Assembly (NCBI GenBank): GCA_015065725.1
Contig: SVPV01000001.1
Span: 1 to 64,000 of the forward strand
DNA length: 64,000 nucleotides
Source of the DNA: Oscillospiraceae bacterium
Lineage (GTDB): Bacteria > Bacillota > Clostridia > Oscillospirales > Acutalibacteraceae
Reading direction: 5' to 3'
Under the pieces are notes generated by a model that was not told where the DNA came from, ran no database searches, and saw only the letters and a program-made list of their open reading frames with translations. Both the position numbers and the translations under genes were made by a program. This document shows positions 54,859 through 64,000 of the stretch, one piece after another (the stretch's first letter is position 1; each line of letters starts with the position of its first letter).

Positions 54859-55587
54859 ATGGCTTTGTATGATTTAAAAACACTTTTAAGTGAAAACAGT
54901 TATCCTGGCAGAGGTATTGTTGTGGGTAAATCGGCAGACGGCAAAAATGCAATGATTGCCTATTTTATAATGGGTAGAAGTGAAAATAGCCGCAACCGTA
55001 TATTTGAACGCTTTGAGGGCGGTATGCGAACAAAAGCTTTTGATGAAAGCAAGCTTTCAGACCCGAGTCTTATTATATATAACCCCTACTTGCAAATAGG
55101 CTCTACCGATATTATTACAAACGGTGACCAAACAAACACTGTTTATGATTATATTAAGGAAAACGGTGCGGACGGTTTTTCTTTTGAAAAATCACTTCAC
55201 ACCCGTGAGTTTGAACCCGATGCTCCAAACTTTACACCTCGTATTTCGGGAATTTTAAATTATGATTTTGCAAATAAAACCTTTAAATATAAGCTTTCTA
55301 TTTTAAAGAGCAACAACGGTAACCCCGATGCTTGCCAAAGATATTTTTATAGCTATAATCCGCTTGATAGTATCGGACATTTTATCCATACATATAAATG
55401 CGACGGTAATCCAATTCCCTCGTTCTACGGTGAACCTGAGGAAGTAGCACTTCCAAACACCGCCGAGGAATTGGCAGATATCGTTTGGAATAACCTTAAC
55501 GAAGACAACAAGGTTTCGCTTTTTGTACGCAGTGTACCGCTTGATGGTGGCACACCTACAGAAATAATCATTAATAAAAATAAGTAA
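54859..55587 (+). CDS. IMP cyclohydrolase, PurO-like
   Basis: The 242-residue protein belongs to the IMP cyclohydrolase family named for archaeal PurO, which closes FAICAR to IMP. Signatures are LLSENSYPGRGIVVGKSADG at the N-terminus, the tetrad SLIIYNPYLQIG, and ITNGDQTNTVYD. It replaces the cyclohydrolase half of PurH. The start used here is an ATG five codons into the listed ORF, behind GAGGAATG. It is followed by the separate transformylase after 15 bases. Confidence 0.88.
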   Translation: MALYDLKTLLSENSYPGRGIVVGKSADGKNAMIAYFIMGRSENSRNRIFERFEGGMRTKAFDESKLSDPSLIIYNPYLQIGSTDIITNGDQTNTVYDYIKENGADGFSFEKSLHTREFEPDAPNFTPRISGILNYDFANKTFKYKLSILKSNNGNPDACQRYFYSYNPLDSIGHFIHTYKCDGNPIPSFYGEPEEVALPNTAEELADIVWNNLNEDNKVSLFVRSVPLDGGTPTEIIINKNK

Positions 55588-55602
55588 TCGGAGTGTTCTA
55601 AA

Positions 55603-56787
55603 ATGAAAGAGTTTGAATTAAAATACGGTTGTAACCCCAATCAAAAGCCCTCTAAAATATATATGGCAAATGATACCGAGCTGCCTATAGAAATTCTTTG
55701 CGGCAGACCGGGATATATAAATTTTTTAGATGCCTTTAACTCTTGGCAGCTAGTAAAAGAGCTTAAAGAGGCTTTAGGTCTTCCTGCTGTTACTTCTTTT
55801 AAGCATGTAAGCCCTACCTCTGCGGCAGTTGGTATTCCTTTAAGCGATAAGCTTAAAAAGGCTTGCTTTGTTGATGATATTGAGGATTTAGATGATTCTC
55901 CTCTTGCTTGTGCATATGCCAGAGCCAGAGGCACCGACAGAATGTGTTCTTTCGGTGACTGGGTAGCTTTGTCTGATACTTGTGACGTTACTACCGCAAA
56001 GCTTATTAAGCGTGAGGTATCCGACGGTGTTATCGCTCCCGACTATACACCCGAAGCACTTGAAATTTTAAAATCTAAGCGTAACGGTAACTATAATATA
56101 GTAAAAATTGACCCCAACTATGTTCCCGAAGAAAAGGAAACAAAACAGGTTTTCGGCATTACCTTTGAACAGGGCAGAAACAACTTCAAAATTAATAAAG
56201 AACTTCTTTCAAATATAGTAACTGATAGTAAGGAATTGCCTGAAAGTGCAGTACGTGACCTTATAATTTCACTTATAACACTTAAATACACACAGTCTAA
56301 CTCGGTTTGCTTTGCGGTTGACGGACAGGCTATCGGTGTGGGTGCCGGTCAGCAGTCAAGAATTCACTGTACCCGTCTTGCAGGCAGTAAGGCTGCTACG
56401 TGGTTTTTACGTCAGCACGATAAGGTTTTAAATCTTCCCTTTAAGGACGGTATTGGCAGACCCGACCGCGACAATGTAATTGACGGCTACATTAACCGTA
56501 ATGAAGAGGATGTTTGTGCCGACGGTAATTGGCAGAAATATTTTAAAGAGCAACCATCCCCCCTTACCGATGCTGAGATAGATGCTTATCTATCTACTAT
56601 TGACGGCGTATCTTTGGGTAGTGATGCTTTCTTCCCGTTTGATGATAATATCGAACGTGCAAAGCGTAGCGGCGTTAAGTATATTGCAGAACCAGGCGGC
56701 TCTATCCGTGATGACGTTGTTATAAGTACCGCAAATAAATACGGTATGACAATGGCATTTACAGGAATGAGATTATTCCACCATTAA
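55603..56787 (+). CDS. AICAR transformylase, stand-alone
   Basis: A 394-residue enzyme that formylates AICAR with 10-formyl-THF, the step before IMP. It matches the AICARFT half of PurH but lacks the N-terminal cyclohydrolase (MGS-like) domain. Visible segments are LKYGCNPNQKPSK at the start, SFKHVSPTSAAVG with the catalytic Lys/His, and QAIGVGAGQQSRIHCTRLAG. It lies directly after the PurO-like gene. Some databases label this family purH. Confidence 0.9.
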   Translation: MKEFELKYGCNPNQKPSKIYMANDTELPIEILCGRPGYINFLDAFNSWQLVKELKEALGLPAVTSFKHVSPTSAAVGIPLSDKLKKACFVDDIEDLDDSPLACAYARARGTDRMCSFGDWVALSDTCDVTTAKLIKREVSDGVIAPDYTPEALEILKSKRNGNYNIVKIDPNYVPEEKETKQVFGITFEQGRNNFKINKELLSNIVTDSKELPESAVRDLIISLITLKYTQSNSVCFAVDGQAIGVGAGQQSRIHCTRLAGSKAATWFLRQHDKVLNLPFKDGIGRPDRDNVIDGYINRNEEDVCADGNWQKYFKEQPSPLTDAEIDAYLSTIDGVSLGSDAFFPFDDNIERAKRSGVKYIAEPGGSIRDDVVISTANKYGMTMAFTGMRLFHH

Positions 56788-56811
56788 TAAAAAGTTTAAG
56801 GAGAGCCTTTT

Positions 56812-58077
56812 ATGAAGGTTATGGTTGTAGGTGGCGGTGGCAGAGAACACGCCATAATAAAGGGACTTAAAAAAAGTCCTAAAGTAGAAGAAATATATGC
56901 ACTACCGGGTAACGGCGGTATTGCTAAGGATGCTACCTGTGTTAATATAGGTGCTAAAGATATTGACGGAATTTGCAAATTTGCAAAGGACAATAAAATA
57001 GACTATGCGGTTGTAGCACCCGACGACCCGTTGGTGTTAGGCTGTGTTGATGCACTCGAAAGTATAGGCGTTTCTTGTTTTGGACCTAACAAGGCGGCGG
57101 CTATAATTGAGGGCAGTAAGGTTTTCTCAAAAAATCTTATGAAAAAGTACAATATTCCTACTGCCGACTATAATGTTTTTTCAAATGCAGAGGATGCACT
57201 CGAATTTGTTAAAACCGCACCCGTTCCTGTGGTTGTAAAGGCAGACGGCTTGGCACTCGGTAAAGGTGTAATTATTGCAACTACTACCGAGGAAGCGGTA
57301 GCGGCTGTTAAGGATATTATGGAGGATAAGGTTTTCGGAGATAGCGGTAATAATATCGTAATTGAAGAATTTTTGACTGGCCCCGAAGTATCGGTGCTAG
57401 CCTTTACCGACGGTAAAACTATAGTACCTATGGTGTCCTCAATGGACCATAAGCGTGCACACGATAACGATACAGGACTTAATACAGGCGGTATGGGTAC
57501 TGTAGCACCAAATCCTTATTACACTGACGATATAGCAAGCGTTTGTATGGATACAATATTTATTCCTACAATGAATGCTATGAATAGTGAGGGTAGAACC
57601 TTTAAGGGTTGTCTTTATTTCGGTCTTATGCTAACAGTTAAGGGACCGAAAGTAATTGAGTACAACTGTCGATTTGGCGACCCCGAAACACAGGTTGTAT
57701 TACCTTTACTTGAGAGTGATTTATTAACCGTTATGCAGGCAACCACTAACGGCACACTTGCTGAAACCGAAGTTAAGTTCTCTAGTAAATCGGCCTGCTG
57801 TGTAATAATGGCATCAAAGGGTTATCCCGTGTCTTATGAAAACGGCTTCCCGATAGTTTTCGGGGAGGCAGAGGAAAACATAAGCTACTTTGTAGCAGGT
57901 GCAACACTTGAAGATGGTAAGCTTTTAAGCAAGGGCGGCAGAGTTTTGGGTGTTACCGCAGTTAATGACTGTTTAAAATGTGCTGTTGAAGATGCTTATA
58001 AAGCAGTAAAACAGGTTGATTTTTCTAACGGATTTTACCGTAACGATATAGGTGCCAAAGCACTAAAAGCACTTTAA
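56812..58077 (+). CDS. purD: Phosphoribosylamine-glycine ligase
   Basis: The 421-residue ATP-grasp enzyme makes GAR from PRA, glycine and ATP. The N-terminus MKVMVVGGGGREHAIIKGLK is typical. The ATP-grasp parts VVKADGLALGKGVIIA and EYNCRFGDPETQVVLPLL follow. It has an AAGGAGAG site and its stop overlaps the nominal ATG that precedes purL. Confidence 0.97.
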   Translation: MKVMVVGGGGREHAIIKGLKKSPKVEEIYALPGNGGIAKDATCVNIGAKDIDGICKFAKDNKIDYAVVAPDDPLVLGCVDALESIGVSCFGPNKAAAIIEGSKVFSKNLMKKYNIPTADYNVFSNAEDALEFVKTAPVPVVVKADGLALGKGVIIATTTEEAVAAVKDIMEDKVFGDSGNNIVIEEFLTGPEVSVLAFTDGKTIVPMVSSMDHKRAHDNDTGLNTGGMGTVAPNPYYTDDIASVCMDTIFIPTMNAMNSEGRTFKGCLYFGLMLTVKGPKVIEYNCRFGDPETQVVLPLLESDLLTVMQATTNGTLAETEVKFSSKSACCVIMASKGYPVSYENGFPIVFGEAEENISYFVAGATLEDGKLLSKGGRVLGVTAVNDCLKCAVEDAYKAVKQVDFSNGFYRNDIGAKALKAL

Positions 58078-58091
58078 TGAGGGGTATAAAT

Positions 58092-61000
58092 ATGGTATTT
58101 AGAATTTTTGTAGAAAAAAAGCCACAGCTTCGTGCAGAGATGGCAGCATTGGCGTTTGATATACGTTCCTTTTTACAGATAAAGGGACTAGAAAGTATCC
58201 GCCTTATAAATAGATATGACGTTGAAAAAATTACCGAAGATTTGTTTCTTAAAAGTGTAAATACAGTATTTTCCGAGCCGCAGCTTGACGATACTTACAG
58301 TAGTTTTGAGGACGATACTGCTGCCGCAGTATTTGCGGTTGAGTATCTGCCAGGTCAGTTTGACCAGCGTGCAGATTCTGCCGCACAGTGCATACAGATT
58401 ATCTCAAGAAGTGAGCGTCCTATAGTTCGCACAGCGAGGGTTTATGCACTTTACGGTAGCCTTAACGCCGAAGAAATTGAGAAGATAAAGAAGTATCTTA
58501 TAAATCCTGTTGAGGCTAGAGAAGCTACACTAGAAGCATACGATACTTTAGAGGCGGATTATGAAATTCCTACCACCGTTAAAACCCTTGACGGCTTTAC
58601 AAAGCTTGATGATAACGGTCTTAAGGCATTTATTGATGAAAACGGTCTTGCAATGGACTTTGACGATATTAAATTCTGCCAAAGTTATTTTGTAAAGGAG
58701 GATAGGGACCCCACTATCACCGAAATTAAGATGATAGATACCTATTGGTCGGACCACTGCCGCCATACAACCTTCCTTACAACTATAGATAATGTGAAGT
58801 TTGAAGACGAGCTTTTGCAGAGTGCCTACGACCACTATATTTCTGTACGTAAAGAACTTGGTAGAACAAAGCCTATAAATCTTATGGATATTGGCACACT
58901 TGCCGCTAAATATCTTAAAAAGCAGGGTAAGCTTGATAAATTAGACGAGTCGGAGGAAATCAATGCCTGCACCGTTAAAATCAAGGTTGATGTTGACGGT
59001 GAGGAGCAGGATTGGTTACTTTTATTTAAAAACGAAACACATAACCACCCCACAGAAATCGAGCCTTTCGGCGGTGCCGCTACTTGTATCGGCGGTGCTA
59101 TTCGTGACCCGCTTTCAGGTAGAGCTTATGTTTACGGTGCTATGCGTGTAACAGGTGCGGCTGACCCGCTTCGTCCTGTAAGTGAAACACTAAAGGGTAA
59201 ATTACCTCAAAAGAAGATAGTTACTACCGCTGCTGCAGGTTATAGCTCATACGGTAACCAAATAGGCTTGGCAACGGGTCTTGTTGATGAGCTTTACCAC
59301 GACGGTTACGCTGCAAAACGTATGGAAATCGGTGCGGTTGTAGCCGCTGCCCCCGCAGAGAATGTACGCCGCGAATGTCCCGAGGATGGCGATGTTGTAA
59401 TACTGCTAGGCGGCAGAACAGGACGTGACGGTTGCGGCGGTGCTACAGGCTCGTCAAAATCTCATAACCTACAGTCGCTTGAAAGCTGCGGTGCAGAGGT
59501 GCAAAAGGGTAACGCACCCGAAGAGCGTAAGCTTCAGCGTTTGTTTAGAAATCCCGAAGCATCACGCCTTATAAAGCGTTGTAATGACTTCGGTGCAGGC
59601 GGTGTATCGGTTGCTATCGGTGAGCTTGCTGACGGTCTAGAAATCAATCTTAACGCAGTTCCTAAAAAGTATGAGGGACTTGACGGTACCGAGCTTGCAA
59701 TTTCCGAATCGCAAGAGCGTATGGCAGTTGTTGTAGAGCCGAGTGACGTCGAAAAATTTATGGAATTAGCCGACAAGGAAAACCTAGAGGCTACCGTTGT
59801 TGCAACCGTTAAGGCAGAGCCTAGACTCGTTATGAATTGGAACGGTAAGCGTATAGTTGATATTTCCCGTGAATTCTTAAATTCTAACGGTGCTGAAAAG
59901 CATATCGATGTAGCACCTAAGGCTCCAGAAGATTTCAAAAAGCAAACGAGCGGTGACTTTGCGGCTGAATACAAAAAGCTTGCAGGCGACCTTAATATAT
60001 GCTCAAAGCGTGGTCTTTCCGAGCGTTTTGACTCTACAATCGGTGCAGGCACCGTGCTTATGCCATTCGGCGGTAAGAATCAGTTAACACCTATTCAGGC
60101 AATGGTGCATAAGGTATCACTTGAAAAGGGTAATACCGAAACCTGTTCACTTATGGCTTACGGCTACAATCCGTTTATTGCTGAAAAGAGCCCTTATCAT
60201 AGTGCATATTTAGCTGTGGTTGAATCGGTAGCAAAGCTCATTGCTACAGGTGCTAAATTCGAGGATGTATATTTAACATTCCAAGAATATTTTGAAAAGC
60301 CAAACAAGGATGCTTCCCGTTGGGGCAAGCCGTTGGCGGCACTTCTCGGTGCATTTAAGGCACAGACAGAACTAGGTATCGCCGCTATCGGCGGTAAGGA
60401 TTCTATGAGCGGCTCATTTGAGAATTTGGACGTTCCGCCTACACTTGTATCATTTGCAGTAACCTGTGAAAAGATAAAGAATATAGTATCCCCAGAATTT
60501 AAAAACGCAGGAAATAAGGTTGCTATTCTTTATCCCGAATACGATAAAGACGGTATACCTGTAACCGCATCACTTCTTAAAACCTTTGACGAGGTTCGTG
60601 CCCTTACCGAAAGCGGCAAGGCAAAGGCAGTTTATACTTTAGGTCTTGGCGGTATAGCCGAAGCTGTACTTAAAATGGCTATCGGTAACGGTATAGGTTT
60701 TAAGTATAACAGTGAAATTCCTGTTGAGGATATGTTCTCTTACGGCTACGGTGCGTTCCTTGTGGAATTGGCTGACGGTGTAGATGCAGGCACCGTTATC
60801 GGTGAAACTACTGACGATAATGCAATTTCCTATAAAGATATTTCGCTTTCCCTTAGTGAACTTTTAAAGATTTATGAGGATAAGCTAGAGCCTGTATTCT
60901 CTTGCAACATTAAGACAGAGGGCAAGGCTATCGAAAAGATTAGCTTTGACGGCAGAAACACAAAGGCACCCGCAGTTAAAACTGCAAAGCCGCGTGTTAT

Positions 61001-61784
61001 TATTCCTGCATTCCCAGGTACTAACTGTGAATATGATTCGGCACGTGCAGCCGAAGCCGCAGGAGCCGAGGCAGAAATCGTTGTTATCCGCAATCTTACA
61101 GCTTCTGCTGTAGCAGAATCGGTTGAATATTTTGCAAAGCGTGTTGCCGATTCACAAATGATATTTATTCCAGGCGGATTTTCGGGCGGTGACGAACCCG
61201 AGGGCTCGGGTAAATTCATTACCGCATTCTTCCGTAACGATGCCGTGAAACAGGCTACTATGGAGCTTTTAAAGAATCGCGACGGTTTAATGTGCGGTAT
61301 TTGTAACGGCTTCCAGGCACTTATTAAGTTAGGTCTTGTACCTTTCGGTGAAATAATCGATACCGATGCTTCTTGCCCGACACTTTCCTTTAACACAATA
61401 GGCAGACACCAGTCACGCCTTGTTCGCACAAGGGTGGCATCCAATAAGTCGCCTTGGCTTAAGGAATGTGAGGTTGGTGATATCTTTACTGTGCCGATAA
61501 GTCACGGTGAGGGTAGATTTATAGCAAGCGATGAACTTGTAGAAAAGCTAAAGGCTAACGGACAGATTATTACACAGTATGTTGATTTGTGTGGTAACCC
61601 GACCGACGATATTCGCTTTAACCCCAACAACTCGGTTTGTGCTATTGAGGGTATTACTTCACCCGATGGCAGAGTTCTCGGTAAAATGGGTCACTCCGAG
61701 CGTGTTGGCGACGGTCTTTATAAGAATGTTGACGGCAACTACAATATGGGCTTGTTTACAAGTGCAGTTAAATACTTTAAATAA
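58092..61784 (+). CDS. purL: Phosphoribosylformylglycinamidine synthase, single-chain
   Basis: The 1230-residue enzyme amidates FGAR. It has the PurS-like N-terminal part, two synthetase domains (KNETHNHPTEIEPFGGAATC, GGKDSMSGSF), and a C-terminal class I glutaminase with nucleophile Cys in MCGICNGFQALIKLG. The large single-chain form is common in Clostridia, whereas Bacillus has purS/Q/L. The listed ORF starts five codons earlier at an ATG that overlaps the purD stop; the ATG used here follows GAGGGG at good spacing, but both are possible. Confidence 0.96.
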   Translation: MVFRIFVEKKPQLRAEMAALAFDIRSFLQIKGLESIRLINRYDVEKITEDLFLKSVNTVFSEPQLDDTYSSFEDDTAAAVFAVEYLPGQFDQRADSAAQCIQIISRSERPIVRTARVYALYGSLNAEEIEKIKKYLINPVEAREATLEAYDTLEADYEIPTTVKTLDGFTKLDDNGLKAFIDENGLAMDFDDIKFCQSYFVKEDRDPTITEIKMIDTYWSDHCRHTTFLTTIDNVKFEDELLQSAYDHYISVRKELGRTKPINLMDIGTLAAKYLKKQGKLDKLDESEEINACTVKIKVDVDGEEQDWLLLFKNETHNHPTEIEPFGGAATCIGGAIRDPLSGRAYVYGAMRVTGAADPLRPVSETLKGKLPQKKIVTTAAAGYSSYGNQIGLATGLVDELYHDGYAAKRMEIGAVVAAAPAENVRRECPEDGDVVILLGGRTGRDGCGGATGSSKSHNLQSLESCGAEVQKGNAPEERKLQRLFRNPEASRLIKRCNDFGAGGVSVAIGELADGLEINLNAVPKKYEGLDGTELAISESQERMAVVVEPSDVEKFMELADKENLEATVVATVKAEPRLVMNWNGKRIVDISREFLNSNGAEKHIDVAPKAPEDFKKQTSGDFAAEYKKLAGDLNICSKRGLSERFDSTIGAGTVLMPFGGKNQLTPIQAMVHKVSLEKGNTETCSLMAYGYNPFIAEKSPYHSAYLAVVESVAKLIATGAKFEDVYLTFQEYFEKPNKDASRWGKPLAALLGAFKAQTELGIAAIGGKDSMSGSFENLDVPPTLVSFAVTCEKIKNIVSPEFKNAGNKVAILYPEYDKDGIPVTASLLKTFDEVRALTESGKAKAVYTLGLGGIAEAVLKMAIGNGIGFKYNSEIPVEDMFSYGYGAFLVELADGVDAGTVIGETTDDNAISYKDISLSLSELLKIYEDKLEPVFSCNIKTEGKAIEKISFDGRNTKAPAVKTAKPRVIIPAFPGTNCEYDSARAAEAAGAEAEIVVIRNLTASAVAESVEYFAKRVADSQMIFIPGGFSGGDEPEGSGKFITAFFRNDAVKQATMELLKNRDGLMCGICNGFQALIKLGLVPFGEIIDTDASCPTLSFNTIGRHQSRLVRTRVASNKSPWLKECEVGDIFTVPISHGEGRFIASDELVEKLKANGQIITQYVDLCGNPTDDIRFNPNNSVCAIEGITSPDGRVLGKMGHSERVGDGLYKNVDGNYNMGLFTSAVKYFK

Positions 61785-61804
61785 TCTTAAAGTGAGGAAT
61801 TGTT

Positions 61805-63475
61805 ATGTATAAAACCGACATTGAAATCGCACAGGAAGCCAAGATGCTTCCTATAACCGAAATTGCAAAAACTGCAGGTATTGACGATAAATACCTTGAA
61901 CAGTACGGCAAATATAAGGCAAAGGTTGATTTAAGTCTTTTAAAAGAAAATGATAGAAAAGACGGTAAATTGGTACTTGTAACGGCTATTACCCCCACCC
62001 CTGCGGGTGAGGGTAAAACCACCACAACAATCGGTCTTGCTGACGGACTTAAAAAAATCGGCAAAAATGTAATGGTTGCTTTGCGTGAGCCATCTTTGGG
62101 ACCTGTTTTCGGTATCAAGGGCGGTGCCGCAGGCGGCGGTTATGCACAGGTTGTACCTATGGAGGATATTAATCTTCACTTTACAGGTGACTTCCACGCA
62201 ATAGGTGCGGCAAATAATTTGCTTGCTGCTATGCTTGATAACCATATTCATCACGGTAATGCACTCGGTATTGATACAAGAAAAATCACTTGGAAGCGTT
62301 GTGTTGATATGAACGACAGACAGCTTCGTAATGTGGTTGACGGCCTTGGCGGCAGAATAAACGGTACTCCGCGTGAGGACGGCTATGATATTACGGTTGC
62401 CAGTGAAATTATGGCAGTTATGTGCTTGTCGTCGAGTATTACCGACCTTAAAGAGCGTCTTTCTAAAATTATAGTTGCTTATAACTATAATGATGAGCCT
62501 GTAACTGCAGGACAGCTCAAAGCAGAGGGTGCTATGGCGGCACTTTTAAAGGACGCATTGAAACCCAATTTAGTACAGACTCTTGAGGGTACACCCGCAT
62601 TTGTACACTGCGGACCTTTTGCTAATATAGCACACGGCTGTAACTCTGTTGTAGCTACAAAAATGGCTATGAAGCTAGGCGATTACGCTATTACCGAGGC
62701 AGGCTTCGGTGCCGACTTGGGTGCTGAAAAATTCCTTGATATTAAGTGCCGCTATGCAGGTCTTACACCTTCGGCAGTAGTGGTTGTTGCTACCGTTCGT
62801 GCCTTAAAGATGCACGGGGGTCTTGCAAAAACCGAGCTTGGCAGTGAAAATTTAGAAGCACTCGAAAAGGGTATACCTAATCTGCTTCGCCACGTTTCTA
62901 ATATTAAAAATGTTTATAAGCTACCCTTAGTTGTAGCAGTAAACCGTTTCCCGACCGATACCGACAAGGAAATTGAGTTTATTATTGAAAAGTGCCGTGA
63001 GCTTGGTGTTAACACCGTGCTTTCAACCGTTTGGGCAAACGGCGGTGATGGCGGAGTAGAGCTAGCAGAGGAAGTTGTACGACTTTGCGAGGAGCCTAAT
63101 GATTTTACCTTCTCTTACACAGATGACCAGTCTTTAGCCGATAAAATCAATGCGGTTGTAACCAAGGTTTACGGTGGCGACGGCGTAAACTTTACCCCTC
63201 AAGCCAAAAAACAGATAGAAAGACTAGAGGAGCTTGGCTTCGCTAAATGCCCTGTATGTATTGCAAAAACACAGTACAGTTTTTCTGACGACCCAACAAA
63301 GCTTGGTGCACCCGAAGGCTTTACCGTTACTGTCCGTAATGTTAAAATTTCTGCAGGTGCAGGCTTTTTAGTAGTCCTTACGGGCGATATTATGACTATG
63401 CCAGGACTTCCAAAAGTTCCTGCTGCTGAGAAAATCGACGTCAATGAAGACGGCGAAATTAGCGGTTTGTTCTAA
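61805..63475 (+). CDS. fhs: Formate-tetrahydrofolate ligase
   Basis: The 556-residue enzyme makes 10-formyl-THF from formate, THF and ATP. The P-loop-like [20 protein letters not shown] is near residue 65. The conserved segments [17 protein letters not shown] and [14 protein letters not shown] follow. Its place as the last gene of the pur operon matches the need of PurN and the AICAR transformylase for formyl-THF, and also the ZTP riboswitch, which reports formyl-THF shortage. Confidence 0.97.
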   Translation: MYKTDIEIAQEAKMLPITEIAKTAGIDDKYLEQYGKYKAKVDLSLLKENDRKDGKLVLVTAITPTPAGEGKTTTTIGLADGLKKIGKNVMVALREPSLGPVFGIKGGAAGGGYAQVVPMEDINLHFTGDFHAIGAANNLLAAMLDNHIHHGNALGIDTRKITWKRCVDMNDRQLRNVVDGLGGRINGTPREDGYDITVASEIMAVMCLSSSITDLKERLSKIIVAYNYNDEPVTAGQLKAEGAMAALLKDALKPNLVQTLEGTPAFVHCGPFANIAHGCNSVVATKMAMKLGDYAITEAGFGADLGAEKFLDIKCRYAGLTPSAVVVVATVRALKMHGGLAKTELGSENLEALEKGIPNLLRHVSNIKNVYKLPLVVAVNRFPTDTDKEIEFIIEKCRELGVNTVLSTVWANGGDGGVELAEEVVRLCEEPNDFTFSYTDDQSLADKINAVVTKVYGGDGVNFTPQAKKQIERLEELGFAKCPVCIAKTQYSFSDDPTKLGAPEGFTVTVRNVKISAGAGFLVVLTGDIMTMPGLPKVPAAEKIDVNEDGEISGLF

Positions 63476-63495
63476 AATTAAATATTATGAATTAA

Positions 63496-63542
63496 AACTC
63501 TCTGACTTTTTTAAAAAATACTCTTTAAAAAGTCAGAGAGTT
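63496..63542 (+). terminator. Hairpin after fhs
   Basis: AACTCTCTGACTTTTT / AAAAAGTCAGAGAGTT pair over 16 bp around a 15-base loop. No T tract follows directly; a TATAAT box for the next gene lies four bases after it. Confidence 0.65.
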
Positions 63543-63592
63543 ATTGTATAATAAAACCATGTATAGATATTTTAATTTTTGGAGGCGTCTAT

Positions 63593-64000
63593 ATGAAAGC
63601 AAATTTTAGTGTTTCCTTAAAAAAGGTGGTTGACGAATTTTCGCTTAAAGAGCTTTATCCAGTAGAAAATCTTGAAGAAATTAAGGTTACTACTGCCGAC
63701 GTAAACCGTCCGGGTCTTCAAATGGCAGGCTATTATGAATATTTTGATGCTACACGTATTCAAATAATAGGTAAAAGTGAGCATTGCTTTTTAGAGCGTT
63801 TTACACCTGAAAAGGCGATAGATAGAATGAGGGATTTTTTTGCTCATAATCCTGTTGCGGTTGTAATCGCTAGAGGACTACCGCTTGAAGAAGCATATAT
63901 AGAGCTGGCACGGGAATATAATGTTCCTCTTTTTACTACGAATGATACTACGTCGGAGTTTTCGTCGGCACTTATAGCCTTTTTAAATCTTCACTTAGCA
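63593..64000 (+). CDS. hprK: HPr kinase/phosphorylase, N-terminal part (cut by window)
   Basis: The first 136 codons of an ORF that runs off the right edge, so it is absent from the ORF track. The segments TTADVNRPGLQMAGYYEYF and TRIQIIGKSEHCFLE are typical of the HprK N-terminal domain. The full enzyme phosphorylates Ser46 of HPr in carbon catabolite control; its P-loop lies beyond the window. The start follows TTTTTGGAGG, and a TATAAT box is at 63547-63552. Confidence 0.92.
   Translation, partial: MKANFSVSLKKVVDEFSLKELYPVENLEEIKVTTADVNRPGLQMAGYYEYFDATRIQIIGKSEHCFLERFTPEKAIDRMRDFFAHNPVAVVIARGLPLEEAYIELAREYNVPLFTTNDTTSEFSSALIAFLNLHLA

Overview
The window is a 64 kb chromosomal segment of a low-GC Gram-positive bacterium, most likely a gut-type member of Clostridia (Oscillospirales/Ruminococcaceae-like). 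The evidence is the Firmicutes-style spc/alpha ribosomal operon (adk-map-KOW-infA-rpmJ), a zinc-finger adenylate kinase, AddAB, DnaD/DnaI primosome genes, HprK, consensus sigma-A promoters with TGn-TATAAT, strong GGAGG ribosome sites, and a cohesin/dockerin gene pair. Species cannot be named from sequence alone. Ribosomal proteins S14, S4 and L36 are all in their zinc-binding (Cys-rich) forms.

Layout. 1-9.7 kb: spc and alpha ribosomal operons, ending at a bidirectional terminator. 9.7-12 kb: small minus-strand genes (membrane protein, J-domain protein with a Cys-rich tail, DUF5685 protein) interrupted by a 256-bp repeat-like element with terminal inverted repeats. 12-16.9 kb: uvrB-uvrA. 17-20 kb: accessory stretch with a REP-associated tyrosine transposase carrying REP-like palindromes inside its own gene, an XRE regulator, a SLOG protein under a palindromic promoter, and an MBL-fold protein. 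20-23.5 kb: RluA-family pseudouridine synthase and the asd-dapA-dapB operon. 23.7-28.7 kb: queA, a phosphoesterase, tgt, yajC, a small membrane protein, nadE. 28.8-35.6 kb: addB-addA. 35.7-39 kb: a dockerin-bearing wall hydrolase followed by a membrane-anchored cohesin-like protein. 39-43.6 kb: dnaD-dnaI, coaX with an ECF S-component, DUF554, tRNA-Ala. 43.7-46.8 kb: dinB and a small phage-like regulatory island with an XRE/ImmA pair and an ordered operator array. 46.9-51.1 kb: serS, esterase, pyrophosphatase, CofE-like protein. 51.1-63.5 kb: purine operon under a ZTP (pfl) riboswitch, purE-purF-like-purM-purN-purO-AICARFT-purD-purL-fhs. 63.6 kb to the end: the start of hprK.

How the parts work together. 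The purine operon covers most steps from PRPP to IMP and includes fhs, which supplies 10-formyl-THF for its two transformylase steps. Its PurF lacks the N-terminal catalytic cysteine, and the PurH functions are split over two genes (PurO-type cyclohydrolase plus stand-alone AICAR transformylase). The most system-like novelty is the adjacent dockerin-autolysin and transmembrane cohesin pair under one consensus promoter, which suggests a peptidoglycan hydrolase docked to its own membrane receptor. The second is the XRE/ImmA switch, with two face-to-face promoters whose spacers each contain a copy of the same 18-bp operator, and further operator copies at exact 31-bp steps.

No intergenic stretch exceeds 300 bases. 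No CRISPR array, rRNA gene or complete insertion sequence was seen.
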